Positions 10,670 to 22,320 of a stretch of 64,000 nt of DNA are shown here, one piece after another (the first letter of the stretch is position 1; each line of letters starts with the position of its first letter). The DNA lies in the NCBI GenBank assembly GCA_022575985.1, contig JAKSXM010000014.1, positions 3,782,001 through 3,846,000 of the forward strand. Reading direction: 5' to 3'. Source of the stretch: Anagrus nilaparvatae. Taxonomy: Eukaryota; Arthropoda; Insecta; Hymenoptera; Mymaridae. The translations under genes were made by a program, and so were the position numbers. The notes under the pieces are model-generated. The model saw only the letters and a program-made list of their open reading frames with translations, searched no databases and had not been told where the DNA came from.

Positions 10670-12115
10670 ATAGGTAATCAAGGATTTTCTAAATGCTTAG
10701 AAATCAATATTTTCCTGAATTCTAAGCAATCAGGGATTTTCCTGAATTCTAAGCAATCAGGATTTCCTCAATGTTAAGCAATCAGGATTTCCTGAATGCT
10801 TAGCAATCAGGATTTCCTCAATGCTAAGCAATCAGGATTTCCTGAATGCCTTGCAATCATGGATTTTCCTGAATGCTGTGCAATCAGGGATTTCCTGAAT
10901 GCTAAGCAATCAGTATTTCCTGAATGCTTAGCAATCAGTATTCCCTGAATGCTTAGCAATCAGGGATTTTCATGAATGCTAAGCAATCAGGATTTTCCTG
11001 AATGCTAAGCAATCAGGATTTTCCTGAAAGCTTAGTAACCAGGATTTCCTGAATGCTTTGCAATCAGGATTTTCCTGAATGCTAAGCAATCAGGATTTTC
11101 CTGAAAGCTAACCAACCAGGATTTCCTGAATGCTAAGCAATCAGGATTTTCCTGAATGCTAAGCAATCAGGATTTTCCTGAAAGCTAAGCAACCAGGATT
11201 TCCTGAATGCTTTGCAATCAGGATTTTCCTGAATGCTAAGCAATCAGGATTTTCCTGAAAGCTAAGCAACCAGGATTTCCTGAATGCTTTGCAATCAGGA
11301 TTTTCCTGAATGCTAAGCAATCAGGATTTTCCTGAAAGCTAACCAACCAGGATTTCCTGAATGCTTTGTAATCAGGATTTTCCTGAATGCTAAGCAATCA
11401 GGATTTTCCTGAAAGCTTAGTAACCAGGATTTCCTGAATGCTTTGCAATCAGGATTTTCCTGAATGCTAAGCAATCAGGATTTTCCTGAAAGCTAACCAA
11501 CCAGGATTTCCTGAATGCTTTGCAACCAGGATTTCCTTAGTGCTAAGCAATCAGGATTTTCCTGATAGCTTAGCAACCAGGATTTCCTAAATGCTTTGCA
11601 ATCAGGATTTTCCTGAATGCTAAGCAATCAGGATTTTCCTGAAAGCTTAGTAACCAGGATTTCCTGAATGCTTTGCAATCAGGATTTTCCTGAATGCTAA
11701 GCAATCAGGATTTTCCTGAAAGCTAACCAACCAGGATTTCCTGAATGCTTTGCAACCAGGATTTCCTTAGTGCTAAGCAATCAGGATTTTCCTGATAGCT
11801 TAGCAACCAGGATTTCCTAAATGCTTTGCAATCAGGATTTTCCTGAATGCTAAGCAATCAGGATTTTCCTGAAAGCTAAGCAACCAGGATTTCCTGAATG
11901 CTTTGCAATCAGGATTTTCCTGAATGCTAAGCAATCAGGATTTTCCTGAAAGCTTAGCAACCAGGATTTCCTGAATGCTTTGCAATCAGGATTTTCCTGA
12001 ATGCTAAGCAATCAGGATTTTCCTGAAAGCTTAGCAACCAGGATTTCCTGAATGCTTTGCAATCAGGGTTTACTTAATGCTAAGCAATCAGGGATTTTTC
12101 TGAATGCTAAGCATT
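10670..12115 (+). repeat. Minisatellite array M1, about 25-26-bp unit with higher-order structure
   Basis: More than 50 units of the type GCAATCAGGATTTTCCTGAA plus ATGCTAA. Each unit contains the inverted pair TCAGGA...TCCTGA, so each strand can form small hairpins. From about 10960 to 12060 units alternate in a set of three (GCTAAGCAATCAGG, AGCTTAGCAACCAGG or AGCTAACCAACCAGG, GCTTTGCAATCAGG), a higher-order repeat of about 77 bp. This indicates amplification by unequal exchange or replication slippage in blocks. Confidence 0.92.
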
Positions 12116-12599
12116 TATTATTTTTTGATACAAACAGTTCAGAGACAAAAATTTTCCAAAATTTAGGTAACAGATCCAAGGGATCAACAGTAATAACGAA
12201 TTTTTGAAAACTAGTACTTCCATATATTCAGATAAATAAAACTTATTTATTGACATTGAGCCCTGAGTTTCCGGGCCCAGAAGGCCCATTGTAACGAACA
12301 AAAGGTGGTTGGCATGTTTTTTCGACCTAATAAACCAAATGTAATGAACTCCCCTTGTAAATTTTTATTTTGAAAAAGTTAAAAGAAAAAAAATTTTTTT
12401 ATAGTTATTATATTGATTGTTTATTTCTATAAAAAATAAAAATTACTAAAATGTATGTCATGTAATTAAAAATAAATAAAATATATCTATGTTGAATACA
12501 AAAATTTTTCCTTTAATATGCTTCACAAGTATTAAAAAAAAAGAAAGAAACGTCGTTGACCCATTTGTGAAATAAATTTTATTTTTTTTTTACCATTTC

Positions 12600-12735
12600 A
12601 CGAAATAAAAATTGACCAATTGACGAACTGGTCAACACATTTCTTAATTTTGACCAGTTCACGAATTGGTCAATTTACTAAAAATTTACTTGACCAATTC
12701 ACGAAATGGTCAATTTCACAAATGGGGTGTAACAT
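12600..12735. repeat. Cluster of TTGACCA...TGGTCAA dyads at the centre of FB1
   Basis: Three to four near-palindromes in a row, of the form TTGACCAATTCACGAA followed by TGGTCAA (about 12611-12637, 12648-12674, 12698-12714), with a further half at 12593-12602. The midpoint of the inner arms (10470 and 14870) is about 12670, so these dyads sit at the geometric centre of the inner palindrome. They could extrude as a cruciform or bind a dimeric protein. Both roles are inferred. Confidence 0.6.
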
Positions 12736-12959
12736 ATATACAAACATTGGCAAAATTTGGGCCAAATCGGCAAAAGTAATTCTGCAAGAGATGTACCTTA
12801 CATCCAGAATAGCCAGATATACCCCTATATTAATTTTAATTTTTTATGTGAATAATATTACTTTTAATTTGACGTTAATATCAATAATTTCAAAATAAAT
12901 TTTTTACTTAAAAAGTGTGAAAAAGTTGTCCATTCACTGCATATAAATAATCAAGATGA

Positions 12960-13640
12960 TATCTGTAAGGGTTTATTAGCATTCAGGAAATTACTGAATA
13001 CTCAGCATTTAAAAAATCCTGAATGCTCAGTGTTGCGGAAAATCCCGAATGCTAAGCATCCAAAAAATCTTGATTGTAAAGCATTCAGGAAAAAAATGAC
13101 TGCTTAGCATCCAGGAAATCCTGATCGTAAAGCATTCAAGAAACCCTGATTGCAAAGCATTCAGGAAAACACTGATTGCTTAGCTTGCTTAGCATTCAAG
13201 AAATCCTGATTGCTTAGGATTCAGTAAACCCTGTTTGCTTAGCATTCAGGAAATCCTGATTGCTTAGCATTCAGTAAACCCTGTTTGCTAAGCATTCAGG
13301 AAATCCTGATTGCTTAGCATTCAGGAAAATCCTGATTACAAAGCATTCAGGAAATCCTGGTTGCTTAGCTTTCAGGAAAATCCTGATTGCTTAGCATTCA
13401 GGAAAATCCTGATTGCTTAGCATTCAGGAAAATACTGATTGCAAAGCATTCAGGAAATCCTGGTTGCTAAGCAATCAGGAAAATCCTGATTGCTTAGCAT
13501 TAAGGAAATCCTGGTTGCAAAGCATTCAGGAAATCCTGATTGCTTAGCATTGAGTAAACCCTGTTTGCTAAGCATTCAGGAAACACTAATTGCAAAACAT
13601 TTAGGAAAATATTGATAGCTTCAGGATATTAATTCAGGAT
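12960..13640 (-). repeat. Minisatellite array M1, reverse orientation (right arm of FB1)
   Basis: About 25 units of CAGGAAATCCTGATTGCTTA plus GCATT, the reverse complement of the array at 10670-12115. It is about half the length of the left array, so the arms have changed length independently. Confidence 0.9.
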
Positions 13641-13689
13641 ACCTGATTACCTATACCCATATTTTATTATTATGGTATAATTTTAGATT

Positions 13690-14560
13690 CTAATGAGTAA
13701 TAAGTAAATCAAGAAATATTAAATTAATATTTTTTATACCTGTTACTTAAATACAGTAACCGAGGGGGACTTTCGAAACGAAAGCTCTTCTGCACTTTTT
13801 TTTTCTTTTAAAAAGTTAATAAATTATATTTTTTGAAAGTCAAAATCAACTGTGCTATATTGCTAATTTTTTTTCAAATGTTTTTTCACCAATAATCTTG
13901 AACTATGGCCTTAACTATTAATGATCCTGAGCATATACCGGTGTAAACGATAAATCTCCCACGGTCATCCATGGCCTTTTGAAAACGATCATTAATAGCC
14001 AAAAGTTTTTTATATCTCTCTTTCGCTTCTCTTTATGTACATTACGGTGTTAAAGAAAAATTATTTTTGTAAAAGATATCGTTAAATTGACTTGATCATG
14101 ATTTTATTGATCGAGGGACTCAATCCAAAGTTTGTGTTGAAAATATTTATTTATAAATTCTACAATCGTCCGTATAGCCAAGTTATCGAAAAACGAGTAA
14201 AAAACAAAAATAAAAAGCGATGGTGTGGGCCATCGTTAATCATTCGAAGCTATATTCGATGGCCTTTACTCGAGGTCCCTGAAATTTTTGTTATCTCGTC
14301 AAATACCTTCTGGATGAAAATGGACCTTAGGAGGGAAAACTGATAACCTGGAGGCGTAATTCCAAATTTTTAAAAACAATTTTCCAATTTTCCAACGTGG
14401 CGGACCAAAAATCATGAAAATAGAAACATTATACATTACCTGGGGATTTTCGAGGTAGAGAAAATCTTTTTTATGAATGAAATTTTTAATTTTTTCGCCC
14501 TAACACATTTTCAAATTTTACAAGATGGCGGACTAAAAAACATGTAAGAATAAGCTTCAG
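13690..14560. repeat. Extra segment in the right arm of FB1, bounded by a duplicated junction
   Basis: The junction CCTGATTACCTATACCCATA (or a close variant) followed by TTTTATTATTATG occurs at about 13643-13675 and again at about 14650-14682, whereas the left arm has its counterpart once (about 10660-10680). The interval therefore looks inserted or duplicated. It holds an ORF-free region, a perfect-stem motif CTTTCGAAACGAAAG near 13770, and two units of a repeat with AACGTGGCGGACC / AAGATGGCGGACT. That repeat also resembles the arm repeat of FB2. The minisatellite resumes briefly at 14556-14645. Confidence 0.5.
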
Positions 14561-15787
14561 GAAAATACTGGTTGCTAGCATTAAGGAAATCCTGAGTGCT
14601 TAGGATTCTGGAAAATACTGATTGCTTAGCATTCAGGAAACCCTGATTACCTATACCCATATTTTATTATTATGCTATAATTTTATATTCTTCTTTAGAA
14701 AAAATTATTATTAATACTTATAAATTTGTTCCAAAAATGTTTGTCACAAAATAATACAAAATTAAACAATTTTTTTTTATCATTGAACGTATTACCTAAT
14801 TGATTTCTATGAGAATACTAGTTTTAGGAACCTCGTTTATATGAATTTTTTGGATCTGATACTAGAAAAATTAATATTTGTATTATAAAAATTTATTTTT
14901 TTTTAAATTTTGGCTCATCATAATAGAATTTTGTATCTTCCAGTTAAGGCACGATTCTCAAACGAGTGGTAATGACTTGTAACGTTTTTCTAACATTTAA
15001 AAAAATTTGTTGTTTACTTTACTGTTTATTTTTCAGGATTGCAAGCCTAGGAATGAAAATTTGCCAAATTTTCATGTAATATCTTAAATTATAGGCTAAT
15101 GAAGATTTGTCTACTTAATTGATAATTGGAGATGCTGGCCATTTTTTTATATGTAATATTAAAAAATATTTACACTTGTGAGAAAAGTTTATTTTAAAAA
15201 TAAATGTGAAATTTATCGCGTCTTTTTTCTTCAATATACATTAACATCCATTTTTTGTATATTAATTTTCATGATTTAATGTTAACAGTCATTTTAGATT
15301 AACGAAAATTGCTGCAAAATCTCATGCAAATACTGATATTATATAGAGGATATTATTCATAAGGTGTTCATATTATATAATTTAGAGGATGAAATATAAT
15401 AAATAAATCATCAAATGAACCATAAACTATCTGATAAACTTCAATAAAATTTTAAAAACAATTAATTTTTAGAATTTAAAAATAAAGTTTAGGAAAAATA
15501 TAATAAAAATAATATAATTTACTGGAAGAGAATAGATTAATAAGAACCAAAATATATTTTTATATAAAAATTTATTCAGAAATATTTAAATTTTTTGATA
15601 ATTATAATTTAACTACATTTTAAATAATATTTTTAAGTAATTTTTTTATAACGTTTAATACTAAAAAAAAAATTTAATAAACATTTTTCAAATATTTTAA
15701 TTATATTAACAATACATTTAGCATGTTCAAAATGTGAAAAATTAAGTCTGCACTTAAAAATAAATAATTAAAAGAAAAAAAAAAACA

Positions 15788-16334
15788 CTGTATAATAATA
15801 CAAATATTAATATAAGTTTATAAGTATACGTGCGTGTGTGCACAGAGAGAGCACAGAGTGTAAGCGCGTGCCTTTAAAAACGGCGCACAGTGCTGGCAGA
15901 CTTAGGACAATAGTCCAAGTAGCAACACACATTATTATACAATAAAGTTTCATAATTATTTTGCTACTTAATTAATATATTTTTTGTGAGTTATTTTTAT
16001 TTTATCATCACCAAAATCCTAGTTTATCACACATTATACAGTACACCACTCAGCTATTGAACATTATGGTCCATCTTCGCCACTTTGATTATTAGAAAAA
16101 AGAACAAAAGTGACCATTAGTTATCATCGACCGCATGGCGGCAAAATATTTTTTTTAGTAGAAGAGCCTTTTATCAACCAAGATATTTCAAGATTTTCAG
16201 ATCAACAAGTTTAAATAATTTTGAAGTAAAGTTAAAAAAAAAAAAATATAAGTTAGCAAAAAATCAAAATTTCCTTTTTAATAAATTTGAAATTTGAAAA
16301 AAGAAAAGAAAGAAAGAAGAAGTATAGTTATTAA
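15788..16334. other. Gene-free spacer between FB1 and FB2
   Basis: AT-rich, with a short GT-rich and GC-richer patch (GTGCGTGTGTGCACAGAGAG, about 15828-15850, to about 15910). No ORF is supported. A 12-base string AGTTTCATAATT occurs here (about 15944) and also just left of FB1 (about 8693). This could mark a duplicated target or chance, given the AT content. Confidence 0.35.
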
Positions 16335-17199
16335 AAAGTTATCAACATCAAAAAATCATCTTCCAAAATTCGAAATGGCGGACTCACAATTGGCCAATTT
16401 TGAAAAAAAAATACCAAATAAAATTTAAAAAAAAAAGATTTTAAATGTATATCTGGGGGATTTTGGGTGTGCTGAGTCCGAACCTGACAACCAAATTTCA
16501 AAATTCGAAATGGTGGCCTCGAAATTGGCCAATTTTGAAGAAAAATACCAAATTTTAAAATAAAAAAAAGGTTTTAAAAATATAATTGGGGATTTTCAGG
16601 TGTGCTGAGTCAGAATATTGCAACCGAATTTTTAAATTCAAAATAACAGCCTCAAAATTAAACAATATTTCAAAACAAATAAACCAAATAAGATTAAGTA
16701 AAAAGGCTATAAATGTAGTTCTGTATATTTACTGGTATGTTGAGTCAAAATCTGGCCAATTTACGAAATTCAAAATGGCAAGCTTAAATAAGCCTATTTT
16801 TTGAAAAAATAACGCCAATTTTATAAAATGAATCGCATTTTCTATTAGGGTTGTAGTAGTTTTAGAAGGTTTTTTCCATGCTTCCTGGTTGTGTTTAGAC
16901 AAACCCTTTATAAGATTTTGCGAGAGACTTTGATTAGGTATTTAACAAAAATTGTGAGAATAAAATAAAAAAAATGTTTCTATGTATGTTATTTTATGTA
17001 TAGATACATATAATTATCTATGAATACAAAATTTTTTATATAATTTTTACCTTGTTTTTAATAAAATCATACACAGAGTCAGGAATTACATCTCTTTTAC
17101 CACTTATAACGTAAGGAATTTGAATTGTTTTCCGGACGTAGCCTGCAGTGACAGCTTATCTCTAGCCATTGCTTCCAGTTCGAAGTATGCTTTTTCATG

Positions 17200-17790
17200 T
17201 ATAAGTTACCTACACGTTAGACGTTAAACCTACTATAACCTACCTTCACGTTAGACTTTAAACCTGCAATAACCTACCTACACGTTAGACGTTATACCTA
17301 CAATAACCTACCCACACGTTAGATCTTACACCTAAAATAACCTACCTACAGGATAGTCGTTGAACCTATTTTAACCTACCTACACGTTAGACCTTAAACC
17401 TACAATAGCCTACTTACACGTTAGACGTTAAACCTACTATAACCTACCTACACGTTAGACTTTAAACCTGCAATAACCTACCTACACTTTAGTCGTTAAA
17501 CCTACTATAACCTAACTACACGTTACACTTTCAACCTACAATAACCTACCTACTCGTTAAATGTTAAACCTACAATAACCTACCTACAGGTTAGACGTTA
17601 AACCTACTATAACCTACCTACACGTTGCACTTTCAACCTACAATAACCTACCTACTCGTTATACGTTAAACCTACAATAACCTACCTATACGTTAGGCGT
17701 TATATCTGCTATAACCAACTTACGCCTTAGACCTTAAACCTACAATAACCTACCTACACGTTAGACTTTAAACCTACAATACAACCTAGG
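17200..17790 (-). repeat. 34-bp minisatellite array M2, reverse orientation
   Basis: About 17 units of ACCTACCTACACGTTAGACG followed by TTAAACCTACAATA, a 34-bp period. The turn to opposite orientation occurs within about 20 bp near 17790. Confidence 0.9.
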
Positions 17791-19165
17791 TAGGTTATAG
17801 TAGGTTTCACGCGTGACAAGTAGGTAAATTATTGCAGAAATAACGTCCAACGTGTAGCTAGGTTAGAGTAGGTTTAACGTCTAACGTGTAAGTAGGCTAC
17901 TGTAGGTTTAAGGTCTAATGTGTAGGTAGGTTATTATAGGTTTAACGTCTAAAGTGTAGGTAGGTTATTGCAGGTTTAAAGTCTAATGTGTAGGTAGGTT
18001 ATTGTAGGTTTAAAGTCTAATGTGTAGGTAGGTTATAGTAGGTTTAACGTCTAATGTGTAGGTAGGTTATTTTAGGTTTAAGATATAACGTGTAGGTAGG
18101 TTATTGTAAGATTAAATTCTAACGTGTAGGTAGGTTATAGTAGGTTTAACGTCTAACGTGTTGGTAGGTTATAGTAGATTTCACGTCTAACGTGTAGGTA
18201 TGTTATAATAGGTTCAACGACTATCCTGTAGGTAGGTTATTATAGGTTTAAGGTTTTTTTTTTTTTTTTTTTTTAATTTTATTTTATTTACGTGTAGGTA
18301 GGTTATAGTAGGTTTAACGTTTAACGTGTAGGTAGGTTATAGTAGGTTTAACGTTTAACGTATAGATAGGTTATTGTAGGTTTAACGTCTAACGTGTAGG
18401 TAGGTTATTGTATAAAGTCTAACGTTTGGGTAGGTTGTAGTAGGTTTAACGTCTAACGTGTAGGTAGGTTATAATAGGTTCAACGACTATCCTGTAGGTA
18501 GGTTATTATAGGTTTAAGGTCTAACGTGTAGGTAGGTTATAGTAGGTTCAATGTTTAACGTGTAAGTAGGTTATTGTAGGTTTAAAGTCTAACGTGTAGA
18601 TAGGTTATAGTAGGTTTAACGTCTAACGTGTAGGTAGGTTATTGTAGGTTTAACGTCTAACGTGTAGGTAGGTTATAGTAGGTTTCACGTCTAACGTGTA
18701 GGTAGGTTATAGTAGGTTTAATGTTTAACGTGTAGGTAGGTTATTGTAGGTTTAAAGTCTAACGTGTAGGTAGGTTATAGTAGGTTTAACGTCTAACGTG
18801 TAGGTAGGTTATTGTAGGTTTAACGTCTAACGTGTAGGTAGGTTATTGAAGGTTCAAGGTCTAACGTGTAGGTAGGTTATTGAAGGTTCAAGGTCTAACG
18901 TGTAGGTAGGTTATGGTAGGCTTAACGTCTAACACGTAGGTAGCTTATTGTAGGTTTAAAGTCTAACGTGTAGGTTGGTTATAGTCGGTTCAACGTCTAA
19001 CGTGTTGCTAGGTTATAGTAGATTTAACGTCTAACGTGTAAGTAGGCTTCTGTAGGTTTAAGGCCGAACGTGTAGGTAGGTTATTTTAGGTTTATGGTCT
19101 AACGTGTAGGTAGTTTATTTTAGGGTTTAGGTCTAACATGTAGGTAGGTTATAGTAGGTTTAATG
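17790..19165 (+). repeat. 34-bp minisatellite array M2, forward orientation
   Basis: About 40 units of GTAGGTAGGTTATAGTAGG plus TTTAACGTCTAACGT, period 34 bp. A poly-T run with an AT-rich insert (about 18256-18292) interrupts one unit, which may be a small retroposed or slipped insertion. Despite the GGTTA content this is not the insect telomere repeat. Confidence 0.92.
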
Positions 19166-19599
19166 TTGTGAATTCAGAAATTGGCCAATTTTGAGTCTGC
19201 CATTATGAATTTCAAAATTTTAGTTCCAGATTCATTTTTAGAACACCCGAAAACCCTTGGGTACACTCTTTAAATCTTTTGTTTCTATTTTTAAAAATAT
19301 CGAAAATTGGCCAATGTTGAGTCCGCCATTTGGAATTTCGAAATTTCAGTTTCAGATTCGGTTTTAGCACACACTAAAACCCTCAGATTCACTCTTAAAA
19401 CCTCTTGTTTAAATTTTTTTTTTTTTTTTTGGTAGAAGTACGCAGAAGTACCAAAAGTTCACTGTGCTTCTGAGTTGAATATTTTTTTCTTTTTTAATTT
19501 TTCTCTTAATGTCTGATTTAATTCTTAAATTGACATTTTTACAGGAAATTTAAAAAAATATTAATTGTTTCTTACAAATTAGAATTTTATAAAATTTGG

Positions 19600-20600
19600 A
19601 CCTTAACAGTATATAAAATATAGTAATTACTTTCCAAGGCTTTTTGAGAACGCATAAATGCAACTATGCTTTTAAAATACTAATTAAATGGATTTTATAT
19701 TTTAATACAGTGGCGGATACAGGGTGGGGGGGTCAAAGGGGTCAATTGACCCCCCCTCATCTGTTATTTTTACCTTTTTTTAGATAATTTTAAGTTATAT
19801 AATTAACGAGAAGTACCATTATGACCCATAAATTTTAAGGACCTTTTTTAGCAAATTTTTTGTAATTTTATTCAAATGACCCCCCCAAAAAAATTTCTAG
19901 ATCCGCCCCTGTAATAGGGCCAATTTTGATAACTATTGTATTTTGTAGTTTATTTATCAAATAATTTTCAATTATGCAAACAGGGTGTATTCATGGCTCA
20001 TGATTCTTACTCGTACAAACATCCAGAACTTGGTAATATACCATATCGATGAATTTTCAATAAACTTTTATGTTTATATAAGTTAGATCCTCTTTACAAG
20101 ATGATTATAAATGAATATTCAATTTGGTATTTACCAATAAAGAAGTAAAAAAAACAGTAATCACTTCTACAGTTTTTTTGGGAATTCATCATAGTGGCTC
20201 TTTCTAAAATCCTGGATGTTTTTATGAATTTTATAAAATTTGGACCCAAACTGCATATCAAATCCAGTAATTGCTTTCCAAGGCTTTTTGAGAACGCATC
20301 AATGGAACTGTACTTGTGAAATACTAATTACATGGATTTTATATTTTTTTAGGTCCAAATTTGATTATATATTCTAGTTTGTAGTTGATTTGTCAAATAA
20401 TTTTCAATTATGCAAACAGGGTGTATTCATGGCTCATGATTCTTACTCATACAAACATCCAGAACTTGGTAATATACCATATGGATGAATTCACAATAAA
20501 CTTTTATGTTTACATAAACTAGACCCCCTTCAAATGCTGGCTTTAAAATAAAATACGGTTTAGTATTCGCCAATAAGAAGTAGAAAAAACAGTAATCACT
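19600..20600 (+). repeat. Direct duplication of a roughly 430-bp non-coding segment
   Basis: Blocks recur in the same order: AAAATTTGGACC..., CTTTCCAAGGCTTTTTGAGA and GCAAACAGGGTGTATTCATG occur at about 19607-20100 and again at about 20232-20545. Copy one is longer because of the MITE at 19708-19911. No ORF was seen. The second copy supplies an empty-site comparison for that MITE. Confidence 0.8.
19708..19911. mobile_element. 204-bp MITE with hAT-like CAGTGGCGGAT termini
   Basis: The left end is CAGTGGCGGATACAGGG and the right end is TCTAGATCCGCCCCTG, giving terminal inverted repeats CAG(T/G)GGCGGAT. Oligo-G and oligo-C tracts lie just inside. The interior is non-coding. The direct flanks TAATA (19703-19707 and 19912-19916) could be a 5-bp target duplication. 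hAT elements normally make 8 bp, so the superfamily is uncertain. The paralogous copy near 20350 lacks this insert. Confidence 0.75.
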
Positions 20601-21169
20601 TCAACCGGTTTATATTAGGTTATTGGTTTTCTTATATAGCTATTCTAATTTACTTCTGCTAATACGTTACATTTTATTTTAAAAGTTTATTTTTTTTTAT
20701 TGTGTATTAATTTATTATTAATTTTTATGTTAATTTCAAATTTATATTATTCAAGATTTTTTACTTATAACCTATTATAGGTTATAAACAAATCTTTATT
20801 TTTGGTAATAATTTAAAATCAGTAGTTTAATTACTACTTTTGATTAAATTTTATTATTTAACTTATTTAATATATATTACGTATTAAATATATCAATTTA
20901 CACACTACTTTTGATTAAACTTTCACTTTAATGTTTGTTAGTTTGTAATTTTTATGTCTTACTTATTACATTTGTGTAAATTGTTAATTTAAATCGCGAC
21001 TTTCTTTAAATATTTGAATTTAATTAGAGTAGCGATTAAATTCTTGCTCAAATTGACACACTAAGGTTTTGAATGTACATTAATATGCTACTGATATCAC
21101 CGAGTACGACCATGCAATCATAAATAAATTTCTCTCTAAATTCCATAATAGTTGTGAAATATCACCGGT
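20601..21169. other. Gene-free AT-rich stretch
   Basis: Poly-T and ATTTA-rich sequence with no ORF and no repeat identified, except a repeated ACTTTTGATTAAA phrase near 20838 and 20907. Confidence 0.4.
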
Positions 21170-21660
21170 TACAATATTTTCAGATATTAGTACTTTCATG
21201 GAATTATATGAGGTATTACACTAAAAAAAAAAAAATATTTTGCAATTTTTTTCATTTTTTTGTTTTTTTAATTTTTAGAAAAAAAATTTGAAAAAATTCG
21301 GTATCAGATCCAAAAAGTTACTATAAACGAACTTTCTAAAACTAGTACTTTCATAGAAATAAATTAGGTACTACGTCCAAAGAGAAAAAATAATTGTATT
21401 TTTTTTATTTTTTTGTGATGAAAATTTTGTGAAAAAAATTTTCAAAAAATTAAGTATCAGATTCGAGATATAGAGTAAAAACCATACTTTCAAATATAAG
21501 TACTTTCGTGGAAATAAATGAGGTATTACATCCAAATTAAAAAAAAAAAGTAGTTTGAGATTTTTTAATGAAAATTAGGTCTCAATTCCATAATGGTTGT
21601 GAAATTTCACCGGTTACATACACACACACACACACACACATACATACTTTTTTTAAAAAC
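21170..21660. repeat. Family S tandem array ending in a (CA)n microsatellite
   Basis: Three to four units with TTTCATAGAAATAAATTAGG and AGTATCAGAT are recognisable, the same family as at 9880-10620. ATAGTTGTGAAATATCACCGG near 21150 recurs at 21590 as ATGGTTGTGAAATTTCACCGG, bracketing the array. A (CA)n tract of about 12 repeats follows (about 21619-21641). Confidence 0.7.
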
Positions 21661-21899
21661 CGGTTTTTTAGCTTCCTGGGGTCTCAAAACGTGCTTATAT
21701 GCCAAAAAATCAAAAATCGAAATTTGACCTATCACAATGGTTCCTCTTTGAGGAACCAACAAAAATCAACAAACAAAAGTACATTTGTAAAGTCAGGTGA
21801 CATCAATTCAGAATCACAAATCGAGAAAACGTACGTATATTTAAATGATTTCCTGCTCTGGGAAAACATTAATAAATAAACCAACTCATAACACCCACC

Positions 21900-22320
21900 A
21901 CGCTTTACACAAAAAAATTCGCAGAATTTAACAAAAGAGTTTTAGACTCCAAAAACTAAAAAAAAAATATGGAGCGGGTGGGGGGTGTCACGCGCGTCCG
22001 CCGCGCCGCATCGCGAGCAAGCTGAGGCTCGCGCAGCGCCAAAAATGCTTGCAAGCGAGCAGCAACAATTCAAAGACCAAAAAAAAAAAAAAATTTCCGG
22101 ACAAATTAAATTTCCAAAACATGCCAGAAATCCAGTCTCAAAAAAAAAACACAAAAAATAACAAACAAAAACACAAAAATATCGCCTTTTCCACAGACTT
22201 TTCCAATGAACCATCAATTTCCCACGAAAAAATCAATACCAATCAAAGAATAAAAAAAAAACAAAAAAAAAAGATCGATGCAGAAAAATATATAATTTTT
22301 AACAATAAATAACCAAAAAA
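21900..22320. other. Short GC-rich block within A-rich DNA
   Basis: Bases about 21970-22068 are strikingly GC- and CpG-rich (GTCCGCCGCGCCGCATCGCG, then GAGGCTCGCGC and TTGCAAGCGAGC), bordered by poly-A-rich sequence. No credible coding frame. It could be a hairpin-bearing end of a mobile element similar in style to 3578-3611. Confidence 0.35.

Larger units (their letters stand above)
8707..15787. mobile_element. FB1: large Foldback-like palindromic element with minisatellite arms
   Basis: The outer arms (about 8707-9290 and 15235-15787) are reverse complements, roughly 90% alike by eye. For example, GAACACCTTATGAATAATAT at left reads as ATATTATTCATAAGGTGTTC at right. Inner arms also match: about 10470-10690 against 14645-14870, including GGTATAGGTAATCA against TGATTACCTATACC. 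Between them lie a + oriented minisatellite (10670-12115) and the same minisatellite reversed (12960-13640). Foldback elements of insects (FB, Galileo) are known to have long inverted repeats made of tandem repeats. No transposase ORF is present. A clear target-site duplication was not found. Confidence 0.7.
16335..19430. mobile_element. FB2: second Foldback-like palindromic minisatellite element
   Basis: The outer arms are tandem units of about 130 bp: three and a half at 16335-16810 containing ATGGCGGACTCAC and TTGGCCAATTTTGA, and about two reversed units at 19165-19430 containing TTGGCCAATTTTGAGTC and GTCCGCCAT. The inner arms are one minisatellite in opposite orientation (17200-17790 and 17790-19165) meeting head to head at about 17790. 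The left side has an extra 0.4 kb (16810-17200) with no mirror copy. There is no ORF. The architecture parallels FB1 with a different minisatellite. Confidence 0.7.

Noticed and set aside
10670..12115. CRISPR-like array of short repeats
   Set aside because: Repeats are contiguous with no unique spacers, and the DNA is eukaryotic. It is a minisatellite.
13760..13785. Third hammerhead because of CGAAACG
   Set aside because: There is no CUGANGA strand and no stem I; it is only a simple hairpin.
8693..15955. AGTTTCATAATT on both sides of FB1 as a 12-bp target duplication
   Set aside because: The right copy lies about 155 bp beyond the arm end and the string is AT-rich, so chance is likely.
17200..19165. 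Telomeric repeat tract because of repeated GGTTA
   Set aside because: The period is 34 bp and TTAGG is never tandem. It is an internal minisatellite.
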